Source: Fibrisoma limi BUZ 3 (GTDB taxonomy: Bacteria; Bacteroidota; Bacteroidia; Cytophagales; Spirosomataceae). From it: a stretch of DNA of 64,000 nucleotides. Position numbers and translations under genes: made by a program. Location of the stretch: the NCBI RefSeq assembly GCF_000296815.2, contig NZ_CAIT01000006.1:62001-126000 (forward strand). The letters run 5' to 3'. The notes under the pieces are model-generated. The model searched no databases. It worked only from the letters and a program-made list of their open reading frames with translations, and was not told the DNA's origin. Shown here piece by piece: positions 8,989 to 17,445 of this stretch (position 1 is its first letter; the number at the start of each line of letters is the position of its first letter).

Positions 8989-9753
8989 ATGCGTTTGGTC
9001 ATCTTAACCCAGGACGATCCGTTTTACCTCGCTCGCAACATTGACTATTTTCTTAAAAAACTGCCACCCTATGCTGAAGTCGTGGCTACGGTCGTGTTCG
9101 ACGTATCGCCTTTCGGCAAGCGAGAGAGCTTCACGGATAAAATGAAGAAGACCTACGAGATCTTTGGGTTACCCTTCTTCATTCGGTACGGATTCAAGTA
9201 CCTTCGCTCAAAACTGGACAGTCGCAACAACGTGCGCAAAGTGCTGGCCGACCGGGGCATTCCGTTCATTGAGATTGAAGGCAACATCAACAAAGACGAA
9301 AATCTGGAGAAGATTCGGTCGTATAAACCCGATCTGCTCGTATCCATCGCAGGTAATCAGATCTTCAAACGCAAACTACTCGACGTAGCAACTCACGGCT
9401 GCGTTAACCTCCATACGGCCCTGCTGCCGAAGTACCGTGGGTTGATGCCGTCGTTCTGGGTGCTGAAAAACGGCGAAACGCATACTGGCGTGTCCGTCTT
9501 TTTTGTAGACGAAGGCATCGACAGTGGCCCGATTTTGGTGCAGAAGAAAGTAGAAATCGGAAACCGCTCGCAGGAGCAGTTGATCAAAGACACGAAGCTG
9601 ATCGGTATGGACGCGATCATTGAATCGATCGAGAAAATTCATTCGGGTAACTACGAACTGATCGCGAATGATGCGTCGCAGATGACTTATTTCTCATTCC
9701 CGACCCGCGAGGATGTTAGAGCGTTTCAGGCGGCCGGAAAACGGTTTTATTAG
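8989..9753 (+). CDS. Formyltransferase-family protein (methionyl-tRNA formyltransferase-like fold)
   Basis: 254 residues. The Formyl_trans_N fold is recognised from DLLVSIAGNQIF and the catalytic triad N140/H142/D178 in NLHTALLPKYRG and VDEGIDSGPIL. It lacks the C-terminal anticodon-recognition domain expected of a true methionyl-tRNA formyltransferase. It more closely matches short formyltransferases that act on amino sugars or other small amines using N10-formyl-tetrahydrofolate. With a DegT-type aminotransferase in the same locus (25647-26750), formylation of a nucleotide-linked amino sugar is the likely job (inference). It lies 68 bases after the esterase gene. Confidence 0.8.
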   Translation: MRLVILTQDDPFYLARNIDYFLKKLPPYAEVVATVVFDVSPFGKRESFTDKMKKTYEIFGLPFFIRYGFKYLRSKLDSRNNVRKVLADRGIPFIEIEGNINKDENLEKIRSYKPDLLVSIAGNQIFKRKLLDVATHGCVNLHTALLPKYRGLMPSFWVLKNGETHTGVSVFFVDEGIDSGPILVQKKVEIGNRSQEQLIKDTKLIGMDAIIESIEKIHSGNYELIANDASQMTYFSFPTREDVRAFQAAGKRFY

Positions 9754-9836
9754 TCCGCCGGGAAGATAGCAGATCAGCGAAAGCTGGCCTGGTTCAAATA
9801 TGGCTTTCTAGCTGACTAACTGTCCAACTTACCAAC

Positions 9837-10688
9837 ATGAATATTCTCACGTTCGACATAGAAGAGTGGTTTCATATCCTGGATAACGCGTCGACGCGTA
9901 CTGAAGCCGAATGGAGCCGGTACGAAACGCGGATCCACGCCAATATGGACCGGATTTTTCAACTCCTGGACGAGACCAACTGCCGGGCTACGTTCTTCTG
10001 CCTGGGTTGGGTGGCCGACAAGCATCCCGATGTGATCCGGCGGATCGACGCGGCCGGATATGAGATTGCTACGCACTCCTATGCGCATCAACTGGCATAC
10101 GAGCAGACGCCACACGAGTTTCAGGCGGACCTGGAGCGATCAATCAAACACCTGCAGGACATCACCGGCAAAAAAGTGCGTTCATACCGCGCCCCGGGTT
10201 TTTCGGTGAAAGAATTTAACCGCTGGGTGTTTCCAATTCTGATCGAACAGGGCATTGAGATTGACTGTTCCGTGTTTTCAGCCCCCCGCGCTCACGGGGG
10301 CGACGCAACCCTGGGCGTTGTTAAACCCAGTTATCTGAACGTGAAAGGTGAGTTACTGAAGGAGTTTCCAATCAACACGGCCAGCGTACTGGGGCAGCAT
10401 TTTATCTTCTCGGGGGGCGGGTATTTTCGATTACTGCCCTACGGAGCCATTCGTCAGTTCATGCGCCAGTCGGACTACGTCATGACGTATTTTCACCCCC
10501 GTGATTTCGACGCAGAGCAACCCATGATCCCGGGCCTGAGCCGGGTCCGGCAATTCAAGTCGTACTACGGTCTGAAAGGGTGCTGGCCCAAACTGCGGCA
10601 GTTATTGACTGAATTCAAGTTCGTGGACGTTGCCGAAGCCGAAAAGCAGATTGACTGGTCGACTGTCCGGACCCGTACCATTGCGTAG
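9837..10688 (+). CDS. Polysaccharide deacetylase, DUF3473/XrtA-associated type
   Basis: 283 residues with a NodB-type deacetylase domain: motif 1 TFDIEEWFH, CRATFFCLGWVADKHPDV, motif 2 THSYAHQLAY (metal-binding histidines), motif 3 YRAPGFSV, and the late YFHPRDFD histidine. The FSGGGYFRLLPY and YVMTYFHPRDFD region is the DUF3473 extension found in deacetylases of exopolysaccharide loci. The reaction is metal-dependent removal of N- or O-acetyl groups from a glycan. No signal peptide is seen, so it probably acts on a cytoplasmic lipid-linked intermediate. It is the last gene of the plus-strand island and converges on the GT4 gene, leaving 7 bases between stop codons. Confidence 0.88.
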   Translation: MNILTFDIEEWFHILDNASTRTEAEWSRYETRIHANMDRIFQLLDETNCRATFFCLGWVADKHPDVIRRIDAAGYEIATHSYAHQLAYEQTPHEFQADLERSIKHLQDITGKKVRSYRAPGFSVKEFNRWVFPILIEQGIEIDCSVFSAPRAHGGDATLGVVKPSYLNVKGELLKEFPINTASVLGQHFIFSGGGYFRLLPYGAIRQFMRQSDYVMTYFHPRDFDAEQPMIPGLSRVRQFKSYYGLKGCWPKLRQLLTEFKFVDVAEAEKQIDWSTVRTRTIA

Positions 10689-10695
10689 GACCTAC

Positions 10696-11847
10696 TTACG
10701 GTTTCCTGACAACTTTCGTGTACTCGTCGAGTAGTCGTTTGGCTACTACGTCGATGTCGTACTGCGCCCGGAGCAGGGCTGTTGCATTCTGGCTAATCCG
10801 CTGGCGCAGCGCGTCGTCGGCGAGTATCCGTTCCAGACCGGCCCGAACGCCGTCGGGGGTTAACTCAACTAACTGGGCAGCCTCGTGCTGACGGATGGCT
10901 TCGCCAAAACCGACCCGGTCCGACACGAGGGTAGGGGTTCCCGCAGCCATCGCTTCGAGTACGGCCATCGAGAAACCTTCCGAATAAGACGGTAATGTAA
11001 ATAGGTCGGCATCGGCGAGGGCTGCTTTTTTATCGTCACCGGTCAGCATACCAACCAGCCGCATGGAATCTCCCAGTTTATGCTGTTCAATGAACTGGCG
11101 GGTGGCTTCGCCATACCCATCATCGGAGCCGGCCAGGGCCAGTACGGTATCGGGGTGTTGGCGCACGTAATCCCGGAAAGCGGGTAAGAGCAGGTCAAGC
11201 CCCTTCTTGCTGTTCAGCCGGCTCATGAATAGGACTAGTTTGCGATCGGCAGGCAACCCAAACTTTGACCGGAACAGACCTTTCGGGGGGAGCTGCGCAA
11301 AGTCACTCATCTTTACCCCGTTCGGAATAATCACTACGTTCGGGTGCTGAAAGCCAAAATAACGAAGCAGATCCTGCTGCTCATCGGTGTTGTTGATATG
11401 GACTACGTCGGCCCGGCATAGGAACGCTTTCTGCGCTAATCCGTCGATGAGCTTCTTTTTCCACTGGTTATGCGCATAGACCCAGCGATCGAGAACGCCG
11501 TGGATGGTGACCACCTTGGCCACTTGCTTATCCACCATAAACGGAGCCAACGTACCGAAATGCCATAGACCGTGGCAATGAATGACATCGTATTCATGAA
11601 CGTGTTTGCGGAGGTAGTCAAACAGTTCGCCCGAGACCTCCCGAAAGAAACGACTGATGACCGGGGTTCGCTGGCACAAAATCAGGCGGGCACCTTCGGG
11701 CACGGGGTATGGTTTTTCGCCGGGTGAGTAGGGACTCAGAATATCAACCGAATGGCCGTAGCGGAGGACAACCTGGGTATGATCGAAGATAATCTTAGGT
11801 GGGCCCCCGGCTTCCCAGGTGTAGGCGCAGATGTTCAGAATTCGCAT
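10696..11847 (-). CDS. Family 4 glycosyltransferase
   Basis: 383 residues with a GT-B fold. The N-terminal half has MRILNICAYTWEAGGPPKII and the HGLWHFGTLAPF type acceptor region. The C-terminal half has PADRKLVLFMSRLNSKKGLDLL and the family-4 EX7E motif in SYSEGFSMAVLEAMAAGTP. It is a retaining transferase working in the cytoplasm on a nucleotide-sugar donor. It forms a tight minus-strand group with the genes at 11862 and 13043 (14-base gap upstream). Confidence 0.92.
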   Translation of the reverse strand: MRILNICAYTWEAGGPPKIIFDHTQVVLRYGHSVDILSPYSPGEKPYPVPEGARLILCQRTPVISRFFREVSGELFDYLRKHVHEYDVIHCHGLWHFGTLAPFMVDKQVAKVVTIHGVLDRWVYAHNQWKKKLIDGLAQKAFLCRADVVHINNTDEQQDLLRYFGFQHPNVVIIPNGVKMSDFAQLPPKGLFRSKFGLPADRKLVLFMSRLNSKKGLDLLLPAFRDYVRQHPDTVLALAGSDDGYGEATRQFIEQHKLGDSMRLVGMLTGDDKKAALADADLFTLPSYSEGFSMAVLEAMAAGTPTLVSDRVGFGEAIRQHEAAQLVELTPDGVRAGLERILADDALRQRISQNATALLRAQYDIDVVAKRLLDEYTKVVRKP

Positions 11848-11861
11848 GAGCCGCGAAATAA

Positions 11862-13046
11862 TCAGGTGCGTACCGTTTTTACAAATCCATCGAGCATTTC
11901 CCGGGCAACGGCCTCGGGGGCGTAGGGGGCGATTGTCCGCCGGGCCGCTTCGCCCATTCGCGTTTCACTGACCGTTCCATTCATGAAATCGACGAGCGCG
12001 TGCGTTAGCTCATCGGGCTGATCGGGGTTAAATACCAGGCCGTTCTGCCCATGGTGTACTAAATCCCGTACGCAGCCGCATCGGTCGGATACCAGCACGG
12101 GCAGGCCGCACACCATCGCTTCGTTAACAACCAGTCCCCACGGCTCCGACCGGCTCGGCAGCACCAGTACGTTGGCCAGGGCCAGCACCTCCGGTACCTG
12201 ATACCAGGGGCGACCCGGGAGAAGGGTGACAAAATTAGCCAGTCCCAATGCGTCGATCTGTTGCCCGAGTACGTCACGTTCAGGGCCGTCGCCGAGCAAT
12301 ATCAGTCCCCAGGCTCCCGCCCGAAACGATTGCCGCTGAGCATCAGCGAAGGCGGTAAGCAAGGCGGGTAGGTTCTTAAAGCCAATTAGTCGCCCAACGA
12401 AGATAAAGTTATTGGGTCGCAGCCCCAGGGCTTTCTGTTGAGCAGTTCGTTGGGGGAGGGCTCGTTCATACTCAGTCAGCAGCGCGTTGTTATCCACCGC
12501 GTTTTTCCGGACGAGGACGCGTTCCGGAGAAACCCCGAGACCGATGAGGTAGTCGGCCGACTGGCTACCGAAGCAGAAGAAGCCGTCGCACTGGCCAATG
12601 ATCCAGCGTTTCAGTCGTTCTTTCCACCCTCCGCGCTGATGGTCAGCGGCCGTGCTTTCGTTCTGCATCACCACCCGGATACCGCGTCGTTTAGCCCAGA
12701 GCATGAGAGCCAACTGGGCCGGATCGTAATACCCCGTCAGGTTGATGACATCGGGGCGGTAGGCCTTAGCTTCCCGCAGCAGGGCCTGCGTCCGTTCCAG
12801 CACACTCACGTCTTCCAGAAAGCGGTCGAACAGGAGCGTATAGGTGTATGCGTACGTAGGGGCCGAGGGCTGACCGGGCGAGGTGCCGGCAGCGGTTTCC
12901 AGGCCAGCCCGGGAGCGCTCATTGCGGGCAATTTGCAGCACCCGGAGATCGGCGCCGGGTTGGGCATCGACCAGCCGCTGCAGGGCCTGAAAGACACTGG
13001 ATTTATAATGTGCCCAGAGAATGTTGTGAACGATCAGGATTTTCAT
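11862..13046 (-). CDS. Family 4 glycosyltransferase
   Basis: 394 residues with a GT-B fold: N-terminal MKILIVHNILWAHYKSSVFQ; C-terminal NNFIFVGRLIGFKNLPALL and the EX7E motif region PSRSEPWGLVVNEAMVCGLP. GCVRDLVHHGQNGLVFNP is typical of the nucleotide-binding half. It overlaps the upstream Wzy-like gene by four bases (start ATG at 13046, stop of the neighbour at 13043-13045), which suggests coupled translation. Sugar specificity cannot be read. Confidence 0.92.
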   Translation of the reverse strand: MKILIVHNILWAHYKSSVFQALQRLVDAQPGADLRVLQIARNERSRAGLETAAGTSPGQPSAPTYAYTYTLLFDRFLEDVSVLERTQALLREAKAYRPDVINLTGYYDPAQLALMLWAKRRGIRVVMQNESTAADHQRGGWKERLKRWIIGQCDGFFCFGSQSADYLIGLGVSPERVLVRKNAVDNNALLTEYERALPQRTAQQKALGLRPNNFIFVGRLIGFKNLPALLTAFADAQRQSFRAGAWGLILLGDGPERDVLGQQIDALGLANFVTLLPGRPWYQVPEVLALANVLVLPSRSEPWGLVVNEAMVCGLPVLVSDRCGCVRDLVHHGQNGLVFNPDQPDELTHALVDFMNGTVSETRMGEAARRTIAPYAPEAVAREMLDGFVKTVRT

Positions 13047-14425
13047 CGGGTCGGCTGCCCGTTGGCGACTACCTGGTATTGCTCTTCATTGAGCAGGTGC
13101 GGTCGGTCGGACAGATAGGCCGGAAATAAGTGTTCAACGCCCATAAATCGAATCATCATGGCCAATGGGAACCAGAAGGATATCTCATACGGTCGGCCGT
13201 TGGTGAACAACTGTACCATCAGCAGCGTATAGAAATAGGCCAGGAACGTATTGAGTGGGTTGGGATTCGTTCGCATGACCCGAACCGAATGATACACCGC
13301 TATGGCATTCAATCCGCCGAACAGAATAAAGCCCAGAATGCCCTGATTCGTCAGCGCTTCGACCACCGGAATATCGAGGTACAGGTACTTGTATCCGTAG
13401 CCCAGGATCAGCTTGTACTGGTGCCCGACGAGTACGTTATTGAGGAACGTAGCACTCACGGATCGGTTGGCCGCTGAACCATCCAGAACGGCTTTATAAT
13501 CCGCTCCTTTGGCTTTCATGCCTAATATGGCATATACGTTCTCCATGTTCCGTTCAATAAACGCCACGACATAGCCGTACAGAATGGCGTAGGCGTCGTA
13601 ATACTTGCGGAAGAAGAACATGAGCCCGATAATACCCAGGCAGATGGTAATGATGGGTATGGGTTTCAGTAATCCTTTGACCATTGTTCGGATTTGCGCG
13701 GGCCGGACATTGAACGACAGGAAGAATACAATGGCTATAATCAACGCCACAACGCTCGAACGGGTCTGCGTCAGAATCAGGATGGCCAGACTGAAAACGC
13801 CGGAAAAGAAACAGAACAGCCGAATCAGGAAGTTGGTCTGGGGGCGAACCATCCAGATCGCGCAGGCAATAATGCTCATGAAGGCGTTGCGCGAAAACGC
13901 GTGGGGATTGCCGGAGGCTTCGTCGCCCTCACCCAATACGATGGTTGCCCGCATCCCGATTACCCAGTTCGGGTTCGTCAGCAGGGCATACACCAGCGCT
14001 AAATTTGATACAAGCGTAAACAGAATCACAACCGGGACGAAGACCCGGATGATGTCGTTGGGGATGTTGATGAGCAGAAACAGGAAAATGATCACGTAGG
14101 CGAAGTAGATCATATCCTTCGTAAAGTCCGTAACCTGCGGGTACGGATTGAACAGATACATGTAGGCAATGCAGAACAGCAGGAACGAAATGCCCATCCA
14201 GAACATGGTGATGTTGGGCCGGTATAGCCGACGCAGCACCGTGAAGGGTACCATCAGCACCAGCCCCATCGCCAGGGCCACAGCCGTAAACATGGTACTA
14301 CCTGGGGCTAATCGCAACTCATCACGAAAGAAAAAGATTAGCGGGTAACCATCCAGCAGAATGCAGATACCCAGCACCATTCGCATGTAGTCGAGTGTCT
14401 GCAAAAAATATAGGAATTTCCTCAT
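13043..14425 (-). CDS. Wzy/O-antigen ligase-like polytopic membrane protein
   Basis: 460 residues with about 11-12 hydrophobic helices and a large soluble loop (about 270-345, including the AANRSVSATFLNNVLVGH region) ahead of the last helices, the usual layout of Wzy polymerases and O-antigen ligases. Features such as ILTQTRSSVVALII and GYGYKYLYLDIPVVEALTNQGILG match the Wzy_C/O-antigen-ligase superfamily pattern (R-rich cytosolic edge, then H/G-containing periplasmic loop and a NQGILG helix start). It would join lipid-linked repeat units or transfer a finished chain in the periplasm. Polymerase and ligase cannot be told apart from sequence alone. Confidence 0.8.
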   Translation of the reverse strand: MRKFLYFLQTLDYMRMVLGICILLDGYPLIFFFRDELRLAPGSTMFTAVALAMGLVLMVPFTVLRRLYRPNITMFWMGISFLLFCIAYMYLFNPYPQVTDFTKDMIYFAYVIIFLFLLINIPNDIIRVFVPVVILFTLVSNLALVYALLTNPNWVIGMRATIVLGEGDEASGNPHAFSRNAFMSIIACAIWMVRPQTNFLIRLFCFFSGVFSLAILILTQTRSSVVALIIAIVFFLSFNVRPAQIRTMVKGLLKPIPIITICLGIIGLMFFFRKYYDAYAILYGYVVAFIERNMENVYAILGMKAKGADYKAVLDGSAANRSVSATFLNNVLVGHQYKLILGYGYKYLYLDIPVVEALTNQGILGFILFGGLNAIAVYHSVRVMRTNPNPLNTFLAYFYTLLMVQLFTNGRPYEISFWFPLAMMIRFMGVEHLFPAYLSDRPHLLNEEQYQVVANGQPTR

Positions 14426-14554
14426 GAATCAGTTCGTTTCCAAACGCTGGCTATATAACGAATGAGTTTGTACTTTTCGTAGAAAAGATGCCTGCAAAAA
14501 TACGCTTTATGTCGGTAAAACCAAGATAGCGCCGACTGAACTGAGCCTACGACC

Positions 14555-15568
14555 TCAGCGGATCACCGGCAGGGGTACCTTCTCGACAAAATTCGTAACC
14601 GCCCGCAGCGACTGCACGGTTATTCGTCGCCAGCCGCGTATTATCATCGGTTCGGGCCGCTGACCGAACGCGGGTCGGATGCCCGAAAAGCGGGCTACAT
14701 CCGATCCTGACACCTGCCGTTGATAGTCGGTCAACAGGCTTTGTACGTCGGGGCGGTTGGCCAACCGCAGGCGGGTCTGGTACGGAAACAGCCCGTCGTC
14801 CGGGTTACTCAGTCCCTTGAAATTAACGAAGAAAAGAGGCTGACCTTCTGTAGGTTGAGCCAGATCATTAACCAGCCAGTGGTCGCTCTGCCGGGCAAGC
14901 TGCCGTTGCGGCAGATTCCAGACCGCTACGTGCCACGATGGGTTTTTGACAACCGATACGCCCCGGAAGAACACCGGTACGTGCATGAGCCAGATCTGAT
15001 CGAGGCACGAACCGTTGCAAAAGTCGATGTGAGCGCGGTCGGTAGCCCGATCCTGCCACCAGGTGAGCAGCCGGTCGGTTTCCGGTGAGCGCCTGAACGC
15101 CAGAAAATCACCGCTGTAGAGACCTACGTTCTGGAAGTATTTCTCGTCGGGCTGAAAAGCATCGGCCGGCGCCCGGGTGATGTGCGGAGTAAGCAGCGTA
15201 TTAGCCTGCTCCAACCGGTCTGTAACTGCCGTTAGCGGCTGATAGAACCAGCAGTTTGGGTCTGCATACACCACTACGTCGTCCGGATGCTGGGCCATAG
15301 CGGCCTGAATCAGGTGAGGTTTGCAGGCAGCCGCGAACTCGGTGGGGGTGTACATGGCCGATAACACCGAGAGCCGTTCGGCCGGTAATACGTCCGTTAT
15401 GGACAGAACCGGATGGGGAATGACTACATCGGTGGGAAGCCGGGATGGATCGTCGGCCAGGCCGATCAGAAACGCATTGGCGGGTGCATCGGGGTGATAC
15501 TGACGGAAACTGGCCCCCAGTGCCAATGCCTGGGGTAACTGGCGGATTGTACAGACGGTTATTAACAC
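14555..15568 (-). CDS. GT8-like glycosyltransferase with altered DXD motif
   Basis: 337 residues, paralogous to the gene at 18496-19479: both begin with a TVCTIRQLPQALALGAS or TICSVNYLAQARTLGDS-type strand and share the VGLYSGDFLAFRR/TGVFNLGFIGLRN, FCNGSCLDQIW/LCNGLFVDQHW and VAVWNLPQRQL/VAYWNMHERQL blocks. These belong to the GT-A fold, GT8-like group. The metal-binding motif is DPN (D103-P-N105, in VVYADPNCWF) where the paralogue has DPD, so metal dependence or activity may differ. The start codon is GTG. The sugar is unknown. Confidence 0.8.
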   Translation of the reverse strand: MLITVCTIRQLPQALALGASFRQYHPDAPANAFLIGLADDPSRLPTDVVIPHPVLSITDVLPAERLSVLSAMYTPTEFAAACKPHLIQAAMAQHPDDVVVYADPNCWFYQPLTAVTDRLEQANTLLTPHITRAPADAFQPDEKYFQNVGLYSGDFLAFRRSPETDRLLTWWQDRATDRAHIDFCNGSCLDQIWLMHVPVFFRGVSVVKNPSWHVAVWNLPQRQLARQSDHWLVNDLAQPTEGQPLFFVNFKGLSNPDDGLFPYQTRLRLANRPDVQSLLTDYQRQVSGSDVARFSGIRPAFGQRPEPMIIRGWRRITVQSLRAVTNFVEKVPLPVIR

Positions 15569-15586
15569 GGTAGCTGCAAAACTAAC

Positions 15587-16609
15587 TCATTCGAGTATAT
15601 CACCCAAAACCGCCAGATAAGGCGCATACCAGTTTGCGGCTGCGTCGGCGTATCGGTTGTAGTTTCCCTGGCGCAGGCTACGTAGCACCGGATGTACCCG
15701 ATTGAAGCGGTTCGTGGGCAGCGAACTCCGCATGGTAAAGTGACTCAGCCGCCTACGTAGTAACTCCATTCCCGGGGCATCGGGCGCAACCCGTTCGGTC
15801 AGGAGCCGATTGATCGTAGCCAATTGGCTTTGCTTCTTTTGCAGCGGAGCCAGTTTGAGCTCGCGCTGGCGTAAAAAACGATCGCGTAGCCGAATGCGCT
15901 TGCCGGGTTTCGACTGACGAATGCCTACCTGCTGGCGAACATGCGTACGATAGAGTTGCAATGGCTGATCAATGAACTGGATGGCGTTATAGGCGGCACC
16001 CATCAGACCAATCCAGCCGTCGTAGATATAGCCGGGAATTTCGCTGGGTATGGGCAGGACTTTCTCCAGAAATGGCCGTCGAATCACCGTAGCGCAGCCC
16101 ATGACACGATTGCCGTCGAGCATAACCTCCATCATTTCGCCCTCCGACCATCGGGTTTGTGCTTCGGTGTCGAAGCGGACCCAGTTCCAGAACCGCTGCT
16201 GACGTTCCTTCAGGTCTTCATCCGTTACCCAGGCATCGCAGAAAGCAAGTTGGGCATCCGGATGCTGGTTGATATAGGCTTCCATGGTGCCGATTTTTTC
16301 GGGAAACCAGTAGTCGTCCTGATCGCAGATGAAAATCAGGTCGCCCGAACACAGGGAAAGAACTTTCTCGAAGTTCTTGTTGAAACCCAGTTGTTTAGGA
16401 TTTATGGAAATCCGTACTGGAAAAGGAGCCTCGGCCGCCAGTTGATGGAGGAGATCAATCGTTCCATCGGTAGAGCAGTCGTCGCTGACAATGACCTCAT
16501 CGGGCAGGCGTGTCTGGTCAACCAGACTTTGCCATTGAGCCGGCAGGTAGGCCGCCCCATTGTAGGTACATAGTGCAACGGATATAGTCTGTCGATCTTT
16601 GATAGTCAT
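15587..16609 (-). CDS. Family 2 glycosyltransferase (rhamnosyltransferase-like)
   Basis: About 340 residues. The ATG at 16609 (MTIKDRQTISVALCTYNGAA) is chosen because the longer frame would overlap the upstream gene. It has GT2 hallmarks: VIVSDDCSTDGTID, the RISINPKQLGFNKNFEKVL loop and LIFICDQDDYW with the DXD-like QDD. The CDQDDYWFPEKIG pattern is common in transferases annotated as rhamnosyl- or alpha-L-glycosyltransferases, but the donor is not certain. The C-terminus is basic (KPGKRIRLRDRFLRQRELK) and probably peripheral to the membrane. It starts eight bases after the stop of the DUF5672 gene. Confidence 0.9.
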   Translation of the reverse strand: MTIKDRQTISVALCTYNGAAYLPAQWQSLVDQTRLPDEVIVSDDCSTDGTIDLLHQLAAEAPFPVRISINPKQLGFNKNFEKVLSLCSGDLIFICDQDDYWFPEKIGTMEAYINQHPDAQLAFCDAWVTDEDLKERQQRFWNWVRFDTEAQTRWSEGEMMEVMLDGNRVMGCATVIRRPFLEKVLPIPSEIPGYIYDGWIGLMGAAYNAIQFIDQPLQLYRTHVRQQVGIRQSKPGKRIRLRDRFLRQRELKLAPLQKKQSQLATINRLLTERVAPDAPGMELLRRRLSHFTMRSSLPTNRFNRVHPVLRSLRQGNYNRYADAAANWYAPYLAVLGDILE

Positions 16610-16617
16610 GCGTTTGC

Positions 16618-17445
16618 TTAAATCTGGTACCCATAACGGGCAAAAATTGGTCGCCAGTAGTCTGTGCCGTGAATATCCCAGGCGTGGCAACCGAACGGCA
16701 GCTTGCCCTGGTTATACTGTTCGACGGCCCGCTGCGGATAAAACTCAACGGCAAAACGAAGCGCCGTCCGGTAGTCTGGAATACGCAGCAGGGGTAGATA
16801 CCGATTGACTTCAATTCCCCAGAATACATCTTCATTATACTGATGAGCGCTGATTTGCTGGTAGCGCTCAATCTTCCGCCGGAAAAAACGTAGCCACCGC
16901 AGCATGGACGGAACCCGCCGAAGCGACAGACCGCCGTTGCCCACGCTGTTCAGACTGACGATCTCACGGGGTGTCACACCATCGGGCTTTTTAAGGTCCA
17001 GTAGTGTTGCCACTTTCTTCTTAACCGAAAACCAGGCTTCGTCGCGCCAGTCCGTGAAATCACGGTCGCGCAGCCACGGAGCCCCAATATAGTCGTAACC
17101 GAGCGCGCACCAGTCGGCCAATTCGTCCTGGAACACAAAGGCATCCAGTTGATGAATCAGAATGTACTCGAAATCAGCGAATGCCTGGTAGAATTCTGCT
17201 GACAGCATCAGTTGGTTATATGCTTGAATATCAATGAAATAGCTGTCGTTAAATCGACGGGCCTGCAAAAATGGGTATAAATCCTGGTAATACGAAGTGT
17301 CGAGGGATTGCGGAGCGGCTAAAACAATGGTAAACTTATTTAAAATCCGTATGCACTGCGTCAGAGCGATGCGCTCGTGGTCGGTAAGGGTAGGTTTATA
17401 GACGGGAATTACAACACTGACGTTTACAGAAGCCGTAGCCTTCAT
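16618..17445 (-). CDS. DUF5672 family protein (probable glycosyltransferase-related)
   Basis: About 275 residues. The ATG at 17445 overlaps the upstream stop codon as ATGA (stop at 17442-17444). DUF5672 signature blocks are present: YILIHQLDAFVF, LGYDYIGAPW, VGNGGLSLRR, NEDVFWG and the terminal KLPFGCHAW. Such proteins recur in bacterial polysaccharide and glycan loci and fungal homologues exist. The DAFVF/GAPW arrangement looks like a GT-A-type nucleotide-sugar site, but no activity is established to my knowledge. Tight spacing with the GT9 gene and the GT2 gene places it in the same operon and pathway. Confidence 0.85.
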   Translation of the reverse strand: MKATASVNVSVVIPVYKPTLTDHERIALTQCIRILNKFTIVLAAPQSLDTSYYQDLYPFLQARRFNDSYFIDIQAYNQLMLSAEFYQAFADFEYILIHQLDAFVFQDELADWCALGYDYIGAPWLRDRDFTDWRDEAWFSVKKKVATLLDLKKPDGVTPREIVSLNSVGNGGLSLRRVPSMLRWLRFFRRKIERYQQISAHQYNEDVFWGIEVNRYLPLLRIPDYRTALRFAVEFYPQRAVEQYNQGKLPFGCHAWDIHGTDYWRPIFARYGYQI

